Notes: generated by a model not told the origin, from the letters alone. A stretch of 64,000 bases of DNA from Melanocharis versteri (GCA_013397845.1 VZTG01003728.1:1218225-1282224); one strand, 5' to 3'. Shown: positions 38,150 through 50,993, numbered from the stretch's first letter. Translations and numbers: made by a program.

Positions 38150-38985
38150 GTAAGTAACTGGCAACGTGGATTTGCCAAGAACAGATCATGTCAGACGAGT
38201 CTAATTTCCTTCAATGACAGTGTAAATAGCTTTGTGGTAAAGGGAGAAAGTGGAGATGTAGTATCTCGGCTTTCGTGTGTTTGTTTGCACTGTCCCCACG
38301 GCACGCTCATAGGCAGACTAGTGCAGTGCTGTCCAGGGGAAGCTACCAAAACCCATGACACAGGTCTCAAGAAACCCACCCACAGGGAATAGCAATGACT
38401 GGTTCACCTCCAGCTTGGTCACACATATTGAGTGGCATAGTATGGGCTTCAGTCTCGTGTTTCCTACCATTGAATAAAGACTTGGTTGAAAAATGAGAGA
38501 GGACGCCTGACATATTTTCATATAAGTCTAAGCTGGGAAGTACTGAAAATGTTTTAGATAACAGGGGTGGCATTCAAAAGGATCTCAATGAAAAAGAGAT
38601 CTAAATGAGTCTAAATGGGCTGAAATAAATAGGCTGTGATTCAATGAGGATAAATGAAAATCTCTATCCATTGACTGAAAAAATTAACTGCAGTGCTGTG
38701 AGGGGGCTGGGGCAAAGAAACAGACAGCAGTACCACAGATAAGAATCAGCAGCTTTTAGCAGGTCACAAAACAAACACAAATTAAGTGTGTTATGATGCT
38801 GTAGAGCACTTGAAGCAAACCTTCCTTTTTGCCAAAGCCTCAGCTGGACTTCCACTTCTACGTGATTCACATGAAGATATAGATTGAGAGAAGTATTTCT
38901 CAATCTGCAAAAACAAATGCAAAAGCAGAAGCAGTACAGAGATTTTACATTACTAAGACTCTCAGTCAAAAATGTGTTGTAGAAT
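38150..38985 (+). mobile_element. Ancient CR1 ORF2 reverse-transcriptase fragment
   Basis: Inside the frame at 38147-38392 the peptide GFAKNRSCQTSLISF matches the CR1 reverse-transcriptase segment of GF-K--SC-TNLI-F type, followed by D-V----V--G---DVV spacing. About 350 bases on, TCTAAGCTGGGAAGTACTG corresponds to the TKLGG stretch just after the catalytic FADD box. The two Asp codons are replaced, so the active site is gone. Further pieces (TTAGCAGGTCACAAA, CAAAGCCTCAGCTGGA, ATTTTACATTACTAAG) fit the downstream part of old CR1 copies. Many stops and indels are present. It is older and more diverged than the other CR1 copies here. Confidence 0.65.
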
Positions 38986-41866
38986 ATTACTGCATGCTCT
39001 CAAATAGTTGAAATCATCAGGGCTAACCTGTGAAGAAATGGAGGCAAAGGTGTTGGAGAATTTCAGGCAAGATTAGTGGAGGTAAACATGTATGGTTTTT
39101 TTAGGCAATGATTAAGAACAAAAACCTGTGAAAAATATGGTCTTTGGGAAATATTACACATATGTAAACAGAGGAGTGATGGTCACAATCAGAACTGGAA
39201 GCCGAGCTAAGGGCAGAAAGACCCCTGCACTTGTGAACATGCAGTATTACTCAGCAGTGTCCACCAGGATGTACCAGAAGCCCAATGTACACAAGTCTGT
39301 TACTGACACCTTCAGTGTCTCAGCAGGGAAAAATCCCATCTTCATGGTTAGTGAGAAAGATAATACTTTTGTCCATCTTTCTCTAGCTTTTAAGATGCCC
39401 TGAAAGAAAATAAAAAACAAACCAAAACTGCCCCAACCCAAACCTGTTTGTTTCTTTTGTAATCATGTTATTTACAAATTCTGTAATACTCAGTAGGTCT
39501 TTCACTTGTTAGTCCGAATTGATACATGCATCTTTAAGTAGATATCACTTCAAACTGAGATCACCCTATTGGATATTCACTAAGCACACAAGAAAAAAAA
39601 AAGAAAAACTTACATTTAGATGTTCACACAAGATTCCTGTTCATCTCGTCTTACAGACTGAGCGACTACCTAATTTCTCTAGTTTAGTCCCCACTCCTTT
39701 CTCATAATTTCTGGCATTTCTAGTTGTTGCTGAAAAAGAGCGTAGGGCTCCTTTTTGAAGGGAGGAGACCACGCACACAAACATCACCAGTCAGAAGGCA
39801 AACTGAGCCCATAGGCTGTAGAAGCTGATGGAACGTGTTACTGCTATCAGTATTAGACAATTCCCCTCACTGGCCAGAGTTAGTGCTGTGCTTACTGAGT
39901 CACCAGTGTGTCACCCAGAACATCATTCCAGATGCCTCTTTGGAGGTGAAGACGTGCACTTCTATCAAGAGCAGAATAGCCTTGGTTTCTCTGAACCCTA
40001 AAAAGATTGAGTCAAATAACTGAGAAGGGCCAGGAGGGTCTTGCACTGCATGCTCAGGGGTACGTGGCCACTGGTACCCTTCCATCCATTTTCTTCCTCT
40101 TCCTGATTTTACTCCTGAGTTCTGCAGCCGGGAGTGTTGGAAGCTGTTTCTTCCTTTGCCACTTGCTAACACCCAGTGCACACAACATGCTTGGTAGTGA
40201 TTTGCTGTTGAGATTAGCCCTTTTATACCTGTGGGATATCTTATTTTCTAGAGTTAATTTTTGAGGATAATACCTGGTTTGATCTGGTTTCTGCTCTCTT
40301 TATAACTCCAGTTACTGTTGGCTTTAGCAGAGAAACATAAGAAAGTGGCAGAGAAATATAAGAAAGATGTTTTGAAAGGACATTCCAAAATTGGAGAAGT
40401 CAGTGTTCTGCTTTTTTCTTCCTCTTCTCCTTTTCAATACTGCCCTTCAAACCTTTTCTTCAAACATTTTATCAGTGTCTAGAAAAGAAGCCCTCACTTT
40501 TATCCTTAAAAAAAAAAAATAAAAAGAACAAAGATCAGCTTCCTGCCAGCTGCGAGCTGTTGCAGGTTTCTCTGGCACAGAGTGTTGGGTTGAGCTGTGC
40601 TGGCACTGGGTGACCCCTGGATGGTTCCTCTGTGAAACCATGGCTCCAACCACAACCAGAGTTGCTACTTCTTCATGCAACTTTACAGCCTGGAGACTCA
40701 GTGCACCTCAAGGATTATATATCTTATCCTTCAGCTTATTTTCTGGGCACTTGAAAACATAAGGTTTAATTTCCTTTTTATTTCAGCCACTTCTAATGTG
40801 CTCAAATGTGTGTTGTGATTATGAATCCTTCAGAGAACTAAAAATCTATTTCATGGTAACAGAATTTTTTCATAAGATTTTCAACTGAAACTCTGTACCT
40901 GTCTCCCTAGTCTTGACGTTTAACATTCCAGTTTACTCTAATTATTCCTGTGGGTACCAATAAGCAGCTACACAGTTGCCACCAATGGTGCTTGGCTGCC
41001 ACTGCTTTTACTTGGTTATTAAATTCAAAAACTCACATGAGAAAAAGTAGTCATTCTTCCTTTTGAAAGTGTTGACAGTCAGAGGTTTAGCCACTCCAGC
41101 TACTTTGTAACGGGTATGTCTACCTCCTGTCACTTCAAATAGTGACCTAAACTTTCCTGTCAGTTTTCTTTGGAAAACTCCCCAGATTTTTCCAAGCTGA
41201 CATATCTTTAGAAAAGAGCAGGCTTTTCTCCATATTCTTTTTCATGAATCCCAGCTGGATAAAATCTATGAGGGTACTGAAGACAGAATATTGACAGAAC
41301 TGATGGGAAATGAAAGCAAAATAAGATCTGAGAGAGGATGCTTTACACAGTTCAGTCTCTCACTTTAATATAATCTTGTAACACAACACTTGGTGTTAAA
41401 CTTTTACAGAATCACGCCATGAAACCTGAGGATTTCACCTGGCCTCTGCAAGCAGACATCACCAGAACAGGAGATAAATGTGAAGGTTTGGGGTTTTTTA
41501 TGCTGGATCTGAGTTATAATTACAGCTTTTGTTGATTCAGCCACCATTAAGGATTGCGGGAAACACAGCAGACAAGAGGTAGAAAGATGGAGAGGAAATG
41601 GTGGAGGGGAAAGAAAAAGAGGGTGACAGAGAAGCAGATGAAGTAGAAAAAATATCACGGCTCTGTAGATTCCAGCAACATCCTGTCAGTCCTCTTCCAG
41701 TCTTCTCAGTCACTGCAGTCTTGTTGAGATGGTGGTTGTAGACTGTATCCATCAAGTGGTGAGGGAAAAGATCTGCAAAACACCTTGTCCATGGGGTTTA
41801 TTATGCTGAGGCCAGGTGAGAATGCCCCCTGGATGAGTTAATACTGGATCACTGGACACTTCCTAG
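38986..41866. other. Unique sequence, no supported gene
   Basis: The plus-strand frame at 39128-39403 (91 codons) lies just after the old CR1 and has no recognised family. An A-rich run occurs at about 40508-40520. No exon structure could be supported. Confidence 0.4.
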
Positions 41867-42343
41867 ATGTTGCTGCTGCCCCTGAAGTTAGTGCAGTTGA
41901 ATCAATCATGGCCCATCAGCCAAAGTGAATCCTTCATCCTACCAGTGAATGTCCCAGTACTTGGGAGGGGAGTTTTCATAGCTGACTCATCATGTGAGAG
42001 AGGACATTGGCATGATAGGAAGGACTTATTTCACCTCGAAGGATTTGCCTCTTATCCGCCTTTTCCCTTATCTGGAAACCCAGTTTGTAGCCTCGGGCCC
42101 TTCTGCACCTGGGAGGCCACTGTGTGCATCACTGGTAAAGCACCTAGCTGGTTGTTTGAACCCTTAGCACCAACAGTCCAGTCTCTTACAGCACCTGTGT
42201 GGCTACTGCAAGTGGTCAAATGTTCGAGTCATTACTCACCAGCAGTCCAGTCGCTCACAGTACCTGAGGTCCCTCCCAGGCTTTCTGACACTGGGCAAAC
42301 AGTATATCCAGTCTCTCTGGCCATGGGACTCCAGATCCCTTAG
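41867..42343 (+). CDS. Unidentified 158-codon ORF (speculative)
   Basis: The longest ATG-started frame outside gaps and repeats. It starts MLLLPLKLVQLNQSW, is rich in Pro, Ser, Leu and Val, and has an internal near-repeat (PTVQSLTAPV and PAVQSLTVPEV) from a 30-base duplicated segment 69 bases apart. I do not recognise the family, and no catalytic motif or clear transmembrane segment is seen. Single-exon, unconserved-looking frames of this length arise by chance in bird DNA, so coding status is doubtful. Confidence 0.12.
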   Translation: MLLLPLKLVQLNQSWPISQSESFILPVNVPVLGRGVFIADSSCERGHWHDRKDLFHLEGFASYPPFPLSGNPVCSLGPFCTWEATVCITGKAPSWLFEPLAPTVQSLTAPVWLLQVVKCSSHYSPAVQSLTVPEVPPRLSDTGQTVYPVSLAMGLQIP

Positions 42344-44551
42344 CCTGAGTTTGACAGTGAACTGGATAAAATGCAAAACCACACAAACCCACATGAATGA
42401 ACCAGCCCAACGTTCTCACCTGCCAGTAACGTGCCTTTTCTGCAGTGCTACAGGACAGAACAGACCATCTTCAGGTCAGAAACTTCCCTGTGATTTGTCC
42501 ATTGTGCAGTTACTGAGAGCAGGAGGTGATATTGCAAGACAAGTAATAATAAAAATCTCCCTCATGTCAAGGAGAAAACCCTCAAGGACAAGGGCATCTG
42601 GCAGGACGTGCTACTGAAGGGAACACTAAGGTTCGTAAGCAGCTACTGCAGTCAAGCTTTTAATTTAATAGAGAATAAAGAGAAAGAGCACAAGAAAGCT
42701 GATCCAAGGAGAAAGAAAAGGCAGAGAGGCCTGCTTGATTTTTTTCTTTTTTAATGCTTCATTTTATTGTTTATGAAGCAAATGCTTAAACAAGCACTAC
42801 TGGTGTTGTCAGTAATACTGTAACATTTGCCTTGAGTTCCTTTGCTGCTCAGGGAACACGTCAGATTTTCAGTACGTTTAGCCTCACCATTTCCTTCACA
42901 TATCACTGCTGCAGAATGGTGCAACCACACCAATTTTATTAGAAATGAAATGCTGAGAAAATTAAATTTCTCCAGTGCTGTTCCCAGGTATTCTGAATTC
43001 AGTGCAATATTTTCATTAATTTGGTTCAGCAAAAAGCTAAGCTGTAAAAACATGGTATTCCTGTAGGATTAAAAAATAAAGATCAGCAGTTAGATACAAA
43101 AAATACAGCATTTGTACCTTTGTGGATTCTAGTGCAATGTTGTGTCAACAGAATATTTTTCATAATATAAGCACACAATATTATCAAGGAGGATAAGAGG
43201 AGATAAATGTAAGAGACAAAAACACGGAACCCCCCCGTAACTTCACAAGCTGGTATTTGAACTAAAATTAAATACCCTGTGCTACTTGAAATGCCTTTGG
43301 TCAAGGTATTTCTTGCTACAAGTATTTTATGTTGGATAGTAATGACCAGCTTTATTTTTAAGGCATTTGCAGTGACCTCCAAGGCAGACAGTGTGAGGAA
43401 GCTTGTTGCAGTGACTGAAATGCTGCTGCTGAATTCCAGATGAGGGACACAGACATCTCATGCAGCTGTCTCTGGCTAATCCAGCAACCAGAAATAATGC
43501 TATGTGAATGTACTATTTTTTACCCAATGAGAATATAATTCCATATGTTTCTTTTTCAAAGGTTAAAGAGCTCAAGGGAGAAGAAAATGAGAGAGGAAAC
43601 TTATTTTCTTCCTTATGCATGAGAACTGGAAGTCATTCTAATAAACTTTACCAGGGGTCTCACAGCAGAGTAACAGTCATGGACAAAAATATTCCTAAAC
43701 CACAACGGTTCTGCAATGAGACTGAGTCATTTGGAGACAGACACTTGACTTTTTTCTTGTCTTACTGAAAAGGAGGTTCCTTTAGGTTTTTCACTGTTGT
43801 TCAAAATGTGATTCAGAAGGCACTGGGAAACAAAGGCTGTTAGTGACAATGTAAATCCTTCAGGTAGATAAACGTATGTGTAGTAAGGGAAATAGCAGAG
43901 TTAAGGTACAGTGTTCTGCAAATCTGTTTGAATTTTTCTAATGTCTTCTATGGAATAAGAATGTTGCCCTTCCTCACAGCATGATTAAGCATCTTGGTAG
44001 TAGAAAAATCAGTGCTTATTTGTGACTATGATTTTGTGTGATCTTGATGCTACATGAAACCTTGCACAACGTTAGGCTTATTTTAAAATGCTCATGTTTT
44101 GAAATGAAGTGGAGGTTATTGTATGAGAGAATCACAGTAATAACATGTCATAGTCTCTATTCTGTAAAACTCAAAGCTTGAATTTGGATAAATATACACA
44201 ATGAAATTTGGCCAGCCATGCAACTAATTAAGCCAATTAGATACTGTTTCCCTGACCATTATTCCATAAATTGGCCTATACTAATGGCTTTTATGTAACA
44301 GAGGAAGCAATTTTGAAGTAATAAATTTGTTAGAAGTTGTCTGCATGCTCAGGTGTAGGCTCAATCCATATATGTCCTTTCAATACTGTGGATCATGTGT
44401 TTCCATAGAAACATTATAAACATTCAAGAATTAAATTTGGAGCAATATGCTAGTAAATGACTTTCTTTCTTTACAAAATGTTTATATGATAATATTTGTT
44501 ATTATAAAGAACGATAATGTCTGTTGGCAAAATTTAGCCTTCGAAATGTGC
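42344..44551. other. Unique sequence, no gene seen
   Basis: No repeat family or exon recognised. Frames of 74-100 codons at 42751-43066 and 43083-43382 have no recognisable domain. Confidence 0.45.
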
Positions 44552-44639
44552 TGGGGTGCGTCCCACCCCCCACCTTCTTGTTCCCATAACCCCCCTGTTC
44601 CCACCACGCAGGGACGGCGTCCGCGCCCCCACTCCCCGG
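44552..44639 (-). repeat. C-rich patch with minus-strand G4 potential
   Basis: An abrupt C-rich block in AT-rich surroundings. The minus strand carries at least seven runs of three to six G, including GGGG, GGGGG, GGG, GGGGGG, GGG and GGGGGG, with short loops over much of the block. This satisfies a G-quadruplex pattern. CpG is also locally frequent (GGACGGCGTCCGCGCC). A single N follows at 44668. Confidence 0.75.
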
Positions 44640-44667
44640 TATTTATGGTGTTGCTGAGCCCTGCTCA

Positions 44668-44668
44668 N
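44668..44668. other. Single N
   Basis: An isolated undetermined base within CTGCTCANTTTTCC, 29 bases after the C-rich block. It may mark a contig join or an unresolved base caused by poor sequencing through the block. Confidence 0.9.
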
Positions 44669-47600
44669 TTTTCCTGTTTTTCCAAACTTATTCCACTGTG
44701 AGGCACATTTGCCTTTCTACTATCCTATAATGCTTCTTCAGCTTAATTTTATCTCAAATACACTACTATCATTTTGCAATCTCTTTGTTGACTGAACAGA
44801 AGCAGAAAATGCAGGGAAGTAGTAATTAAGAGTAAAACAAAGTCTGCTATGTCCTACTTTTTACTGCTAGTTTCTTTCTAGGTCACCACCTCTTTTCGTA
44901 AAACAACACACAAGTACTCCCATCCGCAGAACAGCAGACTAGTGGAAAACAGTTTCCAATACATATATTTTCTCCCTTATGCCACTGCCAATGTCAGCAA
45001 TAAATTTGCCTGGAAATGCAGCTTCTTTTCTCTGTAAATGAACAGGTGTTTTGCTGTTGAGTTCAGCAAGATCCATTGTCTAGCTCCATGTCTAGTTCCA
45101 TGTCTCCTATTCCGAATTATTACTCTGAACAGTGGGCTACTAAGAAAGCAGAACCATGTGTACATAACTGGGGAACCTCCTGCTTTAATAAGGCTCTTTC
45201 TGGAGTGTTAAAGTTCAAGCCTTCCAGTGTGAGAACATTTCAGAAACACTTATTGGTCTGAGCTTAGTCTTAGTCCCTTTCACGGCAAGGGTGCATCTCT
45301 TCATCATCAGCTTCAGCTCGTCACACACTGATTCTGCAGCCACAGATGAACACATCATTTTGCATGTTAGGTGTTCTTTGCATCAATGATCTGTTCACAA
45401 AGTTGTTGAATTACAAAGTGACACATCTGATTCACTTGACAGTTCCTTTTACAGCTGGGCAGATTTTGGGGAATGTAAGGAAGAGCACTAGCTGATGACA
45501 ATGACAATAAGGAGAAAAAGGGCACTGTAAGGCAACAGAAAGAGCTTAAGCAAATTAACCACTAATTTATAACCCTACAGCTCAGTAGAAGACCTTCCAA
45601 ATGGTCAATGTGTTGACATCTTCATAGGTTGAATATCTGCAAAAACACTCCTTAATATATAAATATGGTATCCAAAATTGTTCCATACCATTGAAAACAT
45701 TTCACAGAAGCTAAAAGAATAAGGACACTTTCTGCCAAAGAGTGAATTCAAATAATGTAGACTACAATATTAATTATTGAAGTTGTCAAATTATGTACAG
45801 TTAATTAAATGATGTCGATGAGTGAGTGTCCCAGAAAGTTTCAAAATATGACCAAGCTACCAGTGAAACACATCAGTCTCCAAATGAATTTAACAGAAAG
45901 CAGTGGCAAAAATGGTAGAAGTGCTACATGACCATGTTGGACAATGGAGGACACATGAGGACATGAGGGGTCTGGACCTGACAGGTCCGGCCTACAATTC
46001 TGCCAGCAGGAGCAAGAACACAAAGAGTACAACTAGTGGTACATCTGGAAATGAATTTACAAAAGCCTTTTGAAAATATGAGTGCAGCACCCGCATGCAG
46101 CTCTTTGTGCTTAAAAATGGACAAGCATAAAGTGTACAATGTCAGCAGAAAGCCAGTTTTACAAAGTGCTTCTTCAGTGCTTCACAGTCTCCCTGCCGCT
46201 AGCTGACACCTTACTGAAGGGGTGCACCCTGCCCAGCATTGTGAAGATTCAACTCTTTTATGCAGCTCTAGCCCTCATTCTGTCCTTCCTGCCTCTGACT
46301 ATGGTCTGTATCAACCACCTCACAGAGAAACACCTCATCCCCTACCTTTATCTCTCTACTCCTTCTGATGTTGCTGAGTACACTCCACACCCAAAGCTCT
46401 TGCTGACCCTCCTTGCTGTGCTGCTGTCTTCTCTTGTGCCTATTCATTCTCCCTAGCACCAGTTCAAAATTTCTTTCAGGTAATTCCCCCCCTTTTCTCC
46501 TTTAAGGAACAGTTCTTGGTCCCTGTCTACTCTATGACCTTTCCTTTGATGATATCCTCTGCCTAATATGATTGAACTACTATATCTAACCTTAAAAAAC
46601 CAAGCAACTATTTTAAACTATTCTGTCACCCATAAGTAATTTCATTTGATCAAATAAAATATTTCTCTCTTCTTTTCTTCAGATATCTGATGATTATCTT
46701 AAAATTAACTTGGCCAAAACTGAGCACCTTTCAATCCTTTGCCAACTTCCATGCTTTTCTTAAGCACCAATCACACCAGTACTATTGTTTTCTGTCACTC
46801 TGTTTCACAGCTGAACTGAGATTTGTAACACTTCTTTCTCACTTTCTCTGGATACCTACCTTCAGCCATGTTACTCTTCCCAGCACTTTCTAGACTCTAG
46901 TCCTGCCTATCTGCTCTTCTTATTCAACAATTTCAGCCAGATCATTACCTGCATGCATCTTGGATATATTACCCTTCTTCTGGCCTTTCCCAAACTTCTG
47001 GCATAATACTTCAGTACTCAAAGAACAGATGAACTCATTCTCCTCAGCTGCAGTGTATCTTTTTGTTACCCTCCTATTCACCATTACATGAAAGTTCTTT
47101 TTCAAAATTCCTTTTTTTACATCTGCCTTATATTCATCGTGTTAGTGGTGATTTCTTTAAAAATCCAATTTCCCAATAATACGCAAGTACCTTTACTTTC
47201 TTGCCCCCTACTGTTCCTTGCACTCAAACTGCTGCCTTAAATTAAAGAGGAAAGCATAGCAGATACATGGATCAAGATCTAGTTCATTCAAATAAAAAAA
47301 ATCCAGAAAAAAGAACAAAATAACACCTGCAATGGCTGCATGGGGTTGTAAGGTTTATTTATTTTTATTTACGAAGGGATATAAGGTTTATTTATTTTAG
47401 AGGTTTGAAATTATTCAGGGGGATGGGTTTGCAACCAAGGTTTTATTACTTCCTTTTAAAGGCCATGTATTCTCCCACTCTCTGATGTACTCTCACATGT
47501 TTAACTTCCAAACATTTCACAACACACCCAACTGTGTGACCACCTATTGATAAAATCAATTTTATTGAATGTGGGTTTTAAGTTAAAACAGGGTGGCACA

Positions 47601-48799
47601 ATTTGTGTCTGACTGTTAAAACTGTGATAATAATAAAGTGATAAGGGCTGAGGATGAAATGCTGCTGCTTTAGTTATGTTTTGGGTTGTACCCCTTCTGT
47701 TCCTGTACAGTTAAAAGTATGTCAAGAATATTAGGAGTGTTTTCTGAATAAACACTTTCACATAAATAAGGATTGTCATTCTCGTTAATACAGTCTCTTA
47801 CAGTTTATAGTACCAGTCTCTTCTAGTTCCTAATAGACTGAAGCAACAAGCAGAAAAAAGAAGGGAAAGACAACCCCTTCTTTGAAGGGTTTATAACCTT
47901 AAGGTAAGAAAAGCTGTAGCAGTTCAAACAAACAAAAGGAGGCTCAGGAGGTAAGGGATAGCCAGATGCCTTCAGTTAGTCACACAGCCAGTTTTTGAAA
48001 AGGCTGTTGATTATCAGGGCTTTTATGGTGTTGTTAGCAGAAACAAAGGAACATAGCTATTTTAGTTTATTACTGCCCAATTCAGAATAGGGAAGCTGTA
48101 TTTAAAGGTCATCATGCTATGTGAATCATAGGGGAAGATTTGTAGGAATATCACCATGGATTTGGGTAAAACTGCTCTTTGAAATGTTATCTCAGACCCT
48201 TTCTCCTTACATCCTTTTTATCACACTCACATATCCTCCTTCCTCTGAGATTGTCATACTTACCAATTTCTCGTAACCAGAGGCTTTATCCCCTCTTCAT
48301 GGCTGCACAGTCCTTAACAAGGGAGGCCTAAGTAAGGTGCAGCCCATGGTTGCTAGGAAAACTATCATCACACCTGTTCCGCATTTCTGTACCCTTTGCT
48401 CTGCCTTCAAAGTTTAATAAGAAATAAAAACATCAACATTCAGAGCACTGAGATCTTCAAACCCCTGTCTATATATCCCTCATGCATGATGAATGGGGCA
48501 GAAGCTGACAGAAAGATTGTATCTGGGCATACATGATGTACAAGACCAAGGTTCTTTAGTAACTCAAATAGGTTTAATACTCGTATCTTGACCCTATAGG
48601 TCATGCATCTAAATAGTCATACTGGCACCACTGCACCTTTTTGTGGTTTAGGAATGGTGCTCCCCAGTTTAGTGCTCCCACTGAGGCTCCCCAAACCATG
48701 TGCCATTTTCTTGCCCTCTTCTCCTCTCCCTCTTCTCTCTCTGCAGAGGGCTGGAGATGAGAATTGGAGGCACAAAAAGTAAAGATCATAGGCTGAGAT
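44669..48799. other. Unique sequence, no supported gene
   Basis: No exon or repeat family recognised. A short plus-strand frame at 46139-46456 (ATG start, 105 codons) encodes two Leu-rich hydrophobic stretches (about residues 36-58 and 87-102) but has no known relative. A repeat of AAGGTTTATTTATTT occurs twice near 47350-47395. Confidence 0.4.
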
Positions 48800-48910
48800 A
48801 AGAACAAGTTACTGGAAAGGGCACTGCACACTGGACACCACACGCCACGCGCCGCACAGTGCACACCTGTGCTGCACACACCACGTGCTGCTCCCAGCAC
48901 ACCTGTGCCA
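48800..48910. repeat. CA/CG-rich degenerate repeat patch
   Basis: Dense CACAC, CACGC and GTGCAC motifs (for example CACACGCCACGCGCCGC) in a GC-rich island of about 110 bases. It looks like a degenerate (CA)n or (CACG)n expansion. The two overlapping minus-strand frames here are compositional. Confidence 0.5.
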
Positions 48911-50577
48911 TGCTCTGACCATCTGCCCTCCCTGTAATACCTGTCTCAAAGGATAACACCGCATGACTAGCTTCAATCAGGCATTTCACGATGTTAAACC
49001 TCTTGACTTCGCATATCTAAATCATACTCACTTTGTCTAGGATTTCCTTTTTATTTAAGAGGCTGGAAACAAATCCTGTGAAGTATACCAGGGCCACTGA
49101 CACTTACCTTCACTGTGTCTTGGACCACAAGCTTTCAGCAGAGAGCTCCTGGAACTCTACAAAACAAACAGCTTTTGTTTCCAGCTGATGGCTGTTACCT
49201 TAAGGAGATGACTGGCTGCTGGGAACACGTGTTTGGTCCATGATCACTGCAGCCCAGTCGCATTTCCTTCTGTTTTACTGTGTTTCTGCTTCCGTTTCAT
49301 CTCAGCAGGCTGTCAAAGTCTTCCTGAGCCAAATGAGCCAGAAAAGGGAAATTGTGACTTCTGACAGTCTGTACTGTATCAAAAAACAAGCAGATTTCCT
49401 GGGGTGAAGTAGATGGTCTTTGTAACCTAGGGCTTTCTCCCCAGTCAATAATGTCATGCCCGTAATGGTGTAAGTGGCTCTGAAACAGGAAATTATTGAA
49501 GTTAATGAATGAATGAATTGAATTATATAGTCAGGGAGCCAGAACATAAGAGTTAATATAGACAATCACAACAGTAGATCAAACAAGTCATGGTTTGACT
49601 AATTAACATCACCCCAGTTAAGAATGCAACAAGAACCTTCGGACACTGGACAGTTAGCTCCATTCCTTCATCAGTTCCTAGATGGTGCACTGGCACTGTA
49701 TTGAGGATAAAAATCTGAACAGAGCAGGATCCTTCATTAGATATTTGCAAGCCATTTAAGAGGAAGCTATTGATCTCTTTCCCAACATCAAACATATACT
49801 ACTTCATCAAGTCAACATATTGCAGGGGAGTATGGCTACAAATCTCAACAAACAATTATTTAAGATGGAACATGTAAAAATATTTTAAATAGTAAGAAAA
49901 TGATAATGTGGTTGAGTGCTACTATCAAACAACTATTACCTCACTATGAGAGTATGTACTCTGCTTTCTTTTACATTACTAACGTGGAGGAAAGAACACG
50001 TAGTCAGTAGAGAGAAAGGGGGAGTCTGTGTTTCAAAGGCTAAGAGACTCTAAATGTTTGAAGGGAGTAATCCCATTACAGACCTGCATTCTGTAAATGA
50101 GTGCCGCTATTAAGTAAAACGGGAAAACTTAGAGCTAACTATAATCACAGGGATGTTATGCAGTAAATACTGGGATGAAGATAAATCTATAGGACTTATC
50201 AGATGGAGTGAGTGGCTTACTGAAAGGGTCTCTCTTCTCCTTCAACTGCCTCACTGACTTTGAGGTTTCTTTTCATGTATTGTGCTGGTTTTGTGCTTAC
50301 AGAAATGCACTCTTCCTCATAGCTTGCCCTTATCAAACCTGCTTTTTTTATGGAAGTCTCTTTAATGGCAGACAGACGTAATTTCAATCCTTTAAGGTCA
50401 TGCTGCTCTTCTCAAAGGTTAAGACATATGCTGAAGTTAGGCTGGTTTTCTTCACTTAGTTACATAATGCCTTTTAAGAAAGACTTGTAAGGGACAACGT
50501 GTTCCTACAGAAATACCATATATTATTAAAAAATAATAGTCTGAAAGAAATTTAATTTTATAGATAATTTATGAAGT

Positions 50578-50607
50578 CTAATCTATCTCTGCTTAGAGAT
50601 AGGTTAG
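50578..50607. repeat. 13-bp-arm hairpin
   Basis: CTAATCTATCTCT and AGAGATAGGTTAG pair over 13 bases with one mismatch (a G:U pair in RNA of one strand) around a GCTT loop. A second inverted repeat, TATTATT / AATAATA, lies 40 bases upstream. Confidence 0.8.
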
Positions 50608-50910
50608 AAAAAATTTTGTTCTTTCTCACATTTATAACAAGTGGCTTGCAGTAAACACATTAATACTAATTAACATCTTCACATAATATACCTGGCTTTT
50701 CTGAAAGCTACAAAAACACAGACTGGTGGGCAAACTGCGATTAAAGCCCTCAGCAAGAACAAAAACAAGTCTAGAGTTGTCTAAAGTAAAATTTGAGTGG
50801 CTGGAGGGAATTGCCCAGGAGCCAGCAGTACCAGCACTACTCACATTCTTGGGAAAGTGGTCCCCTGAGGCATGGCTTTTGCCAAGAATATGAAGGCTTA
50901 AGAGCATTTC

Positions 50911-50993
50911 CTGTTTGTTTAGGTTTGGGTTGTTGGTTTGTTTGATTTTACTTTTGGTTGGTTGTTTTTTGTTTTTGTTTTTGTTTTTTTTTA
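50911..50993. repeat. T/G-rich low-complexity tract
   Basis: Degenerate GTTT and GGTTT units running into GTTTTT repeats. It is the reverse-strand counterpart in composition of the A/C tract at 322-420. Confidence 0.85.

Noticed and set aside
50281..50300. TGTGCTGGTTTTGTGC as another ERVL LTR start
   Set aside because: Similarity ends after about 12 bases; the following GAGTTAATTTTCTTC segment is absent.
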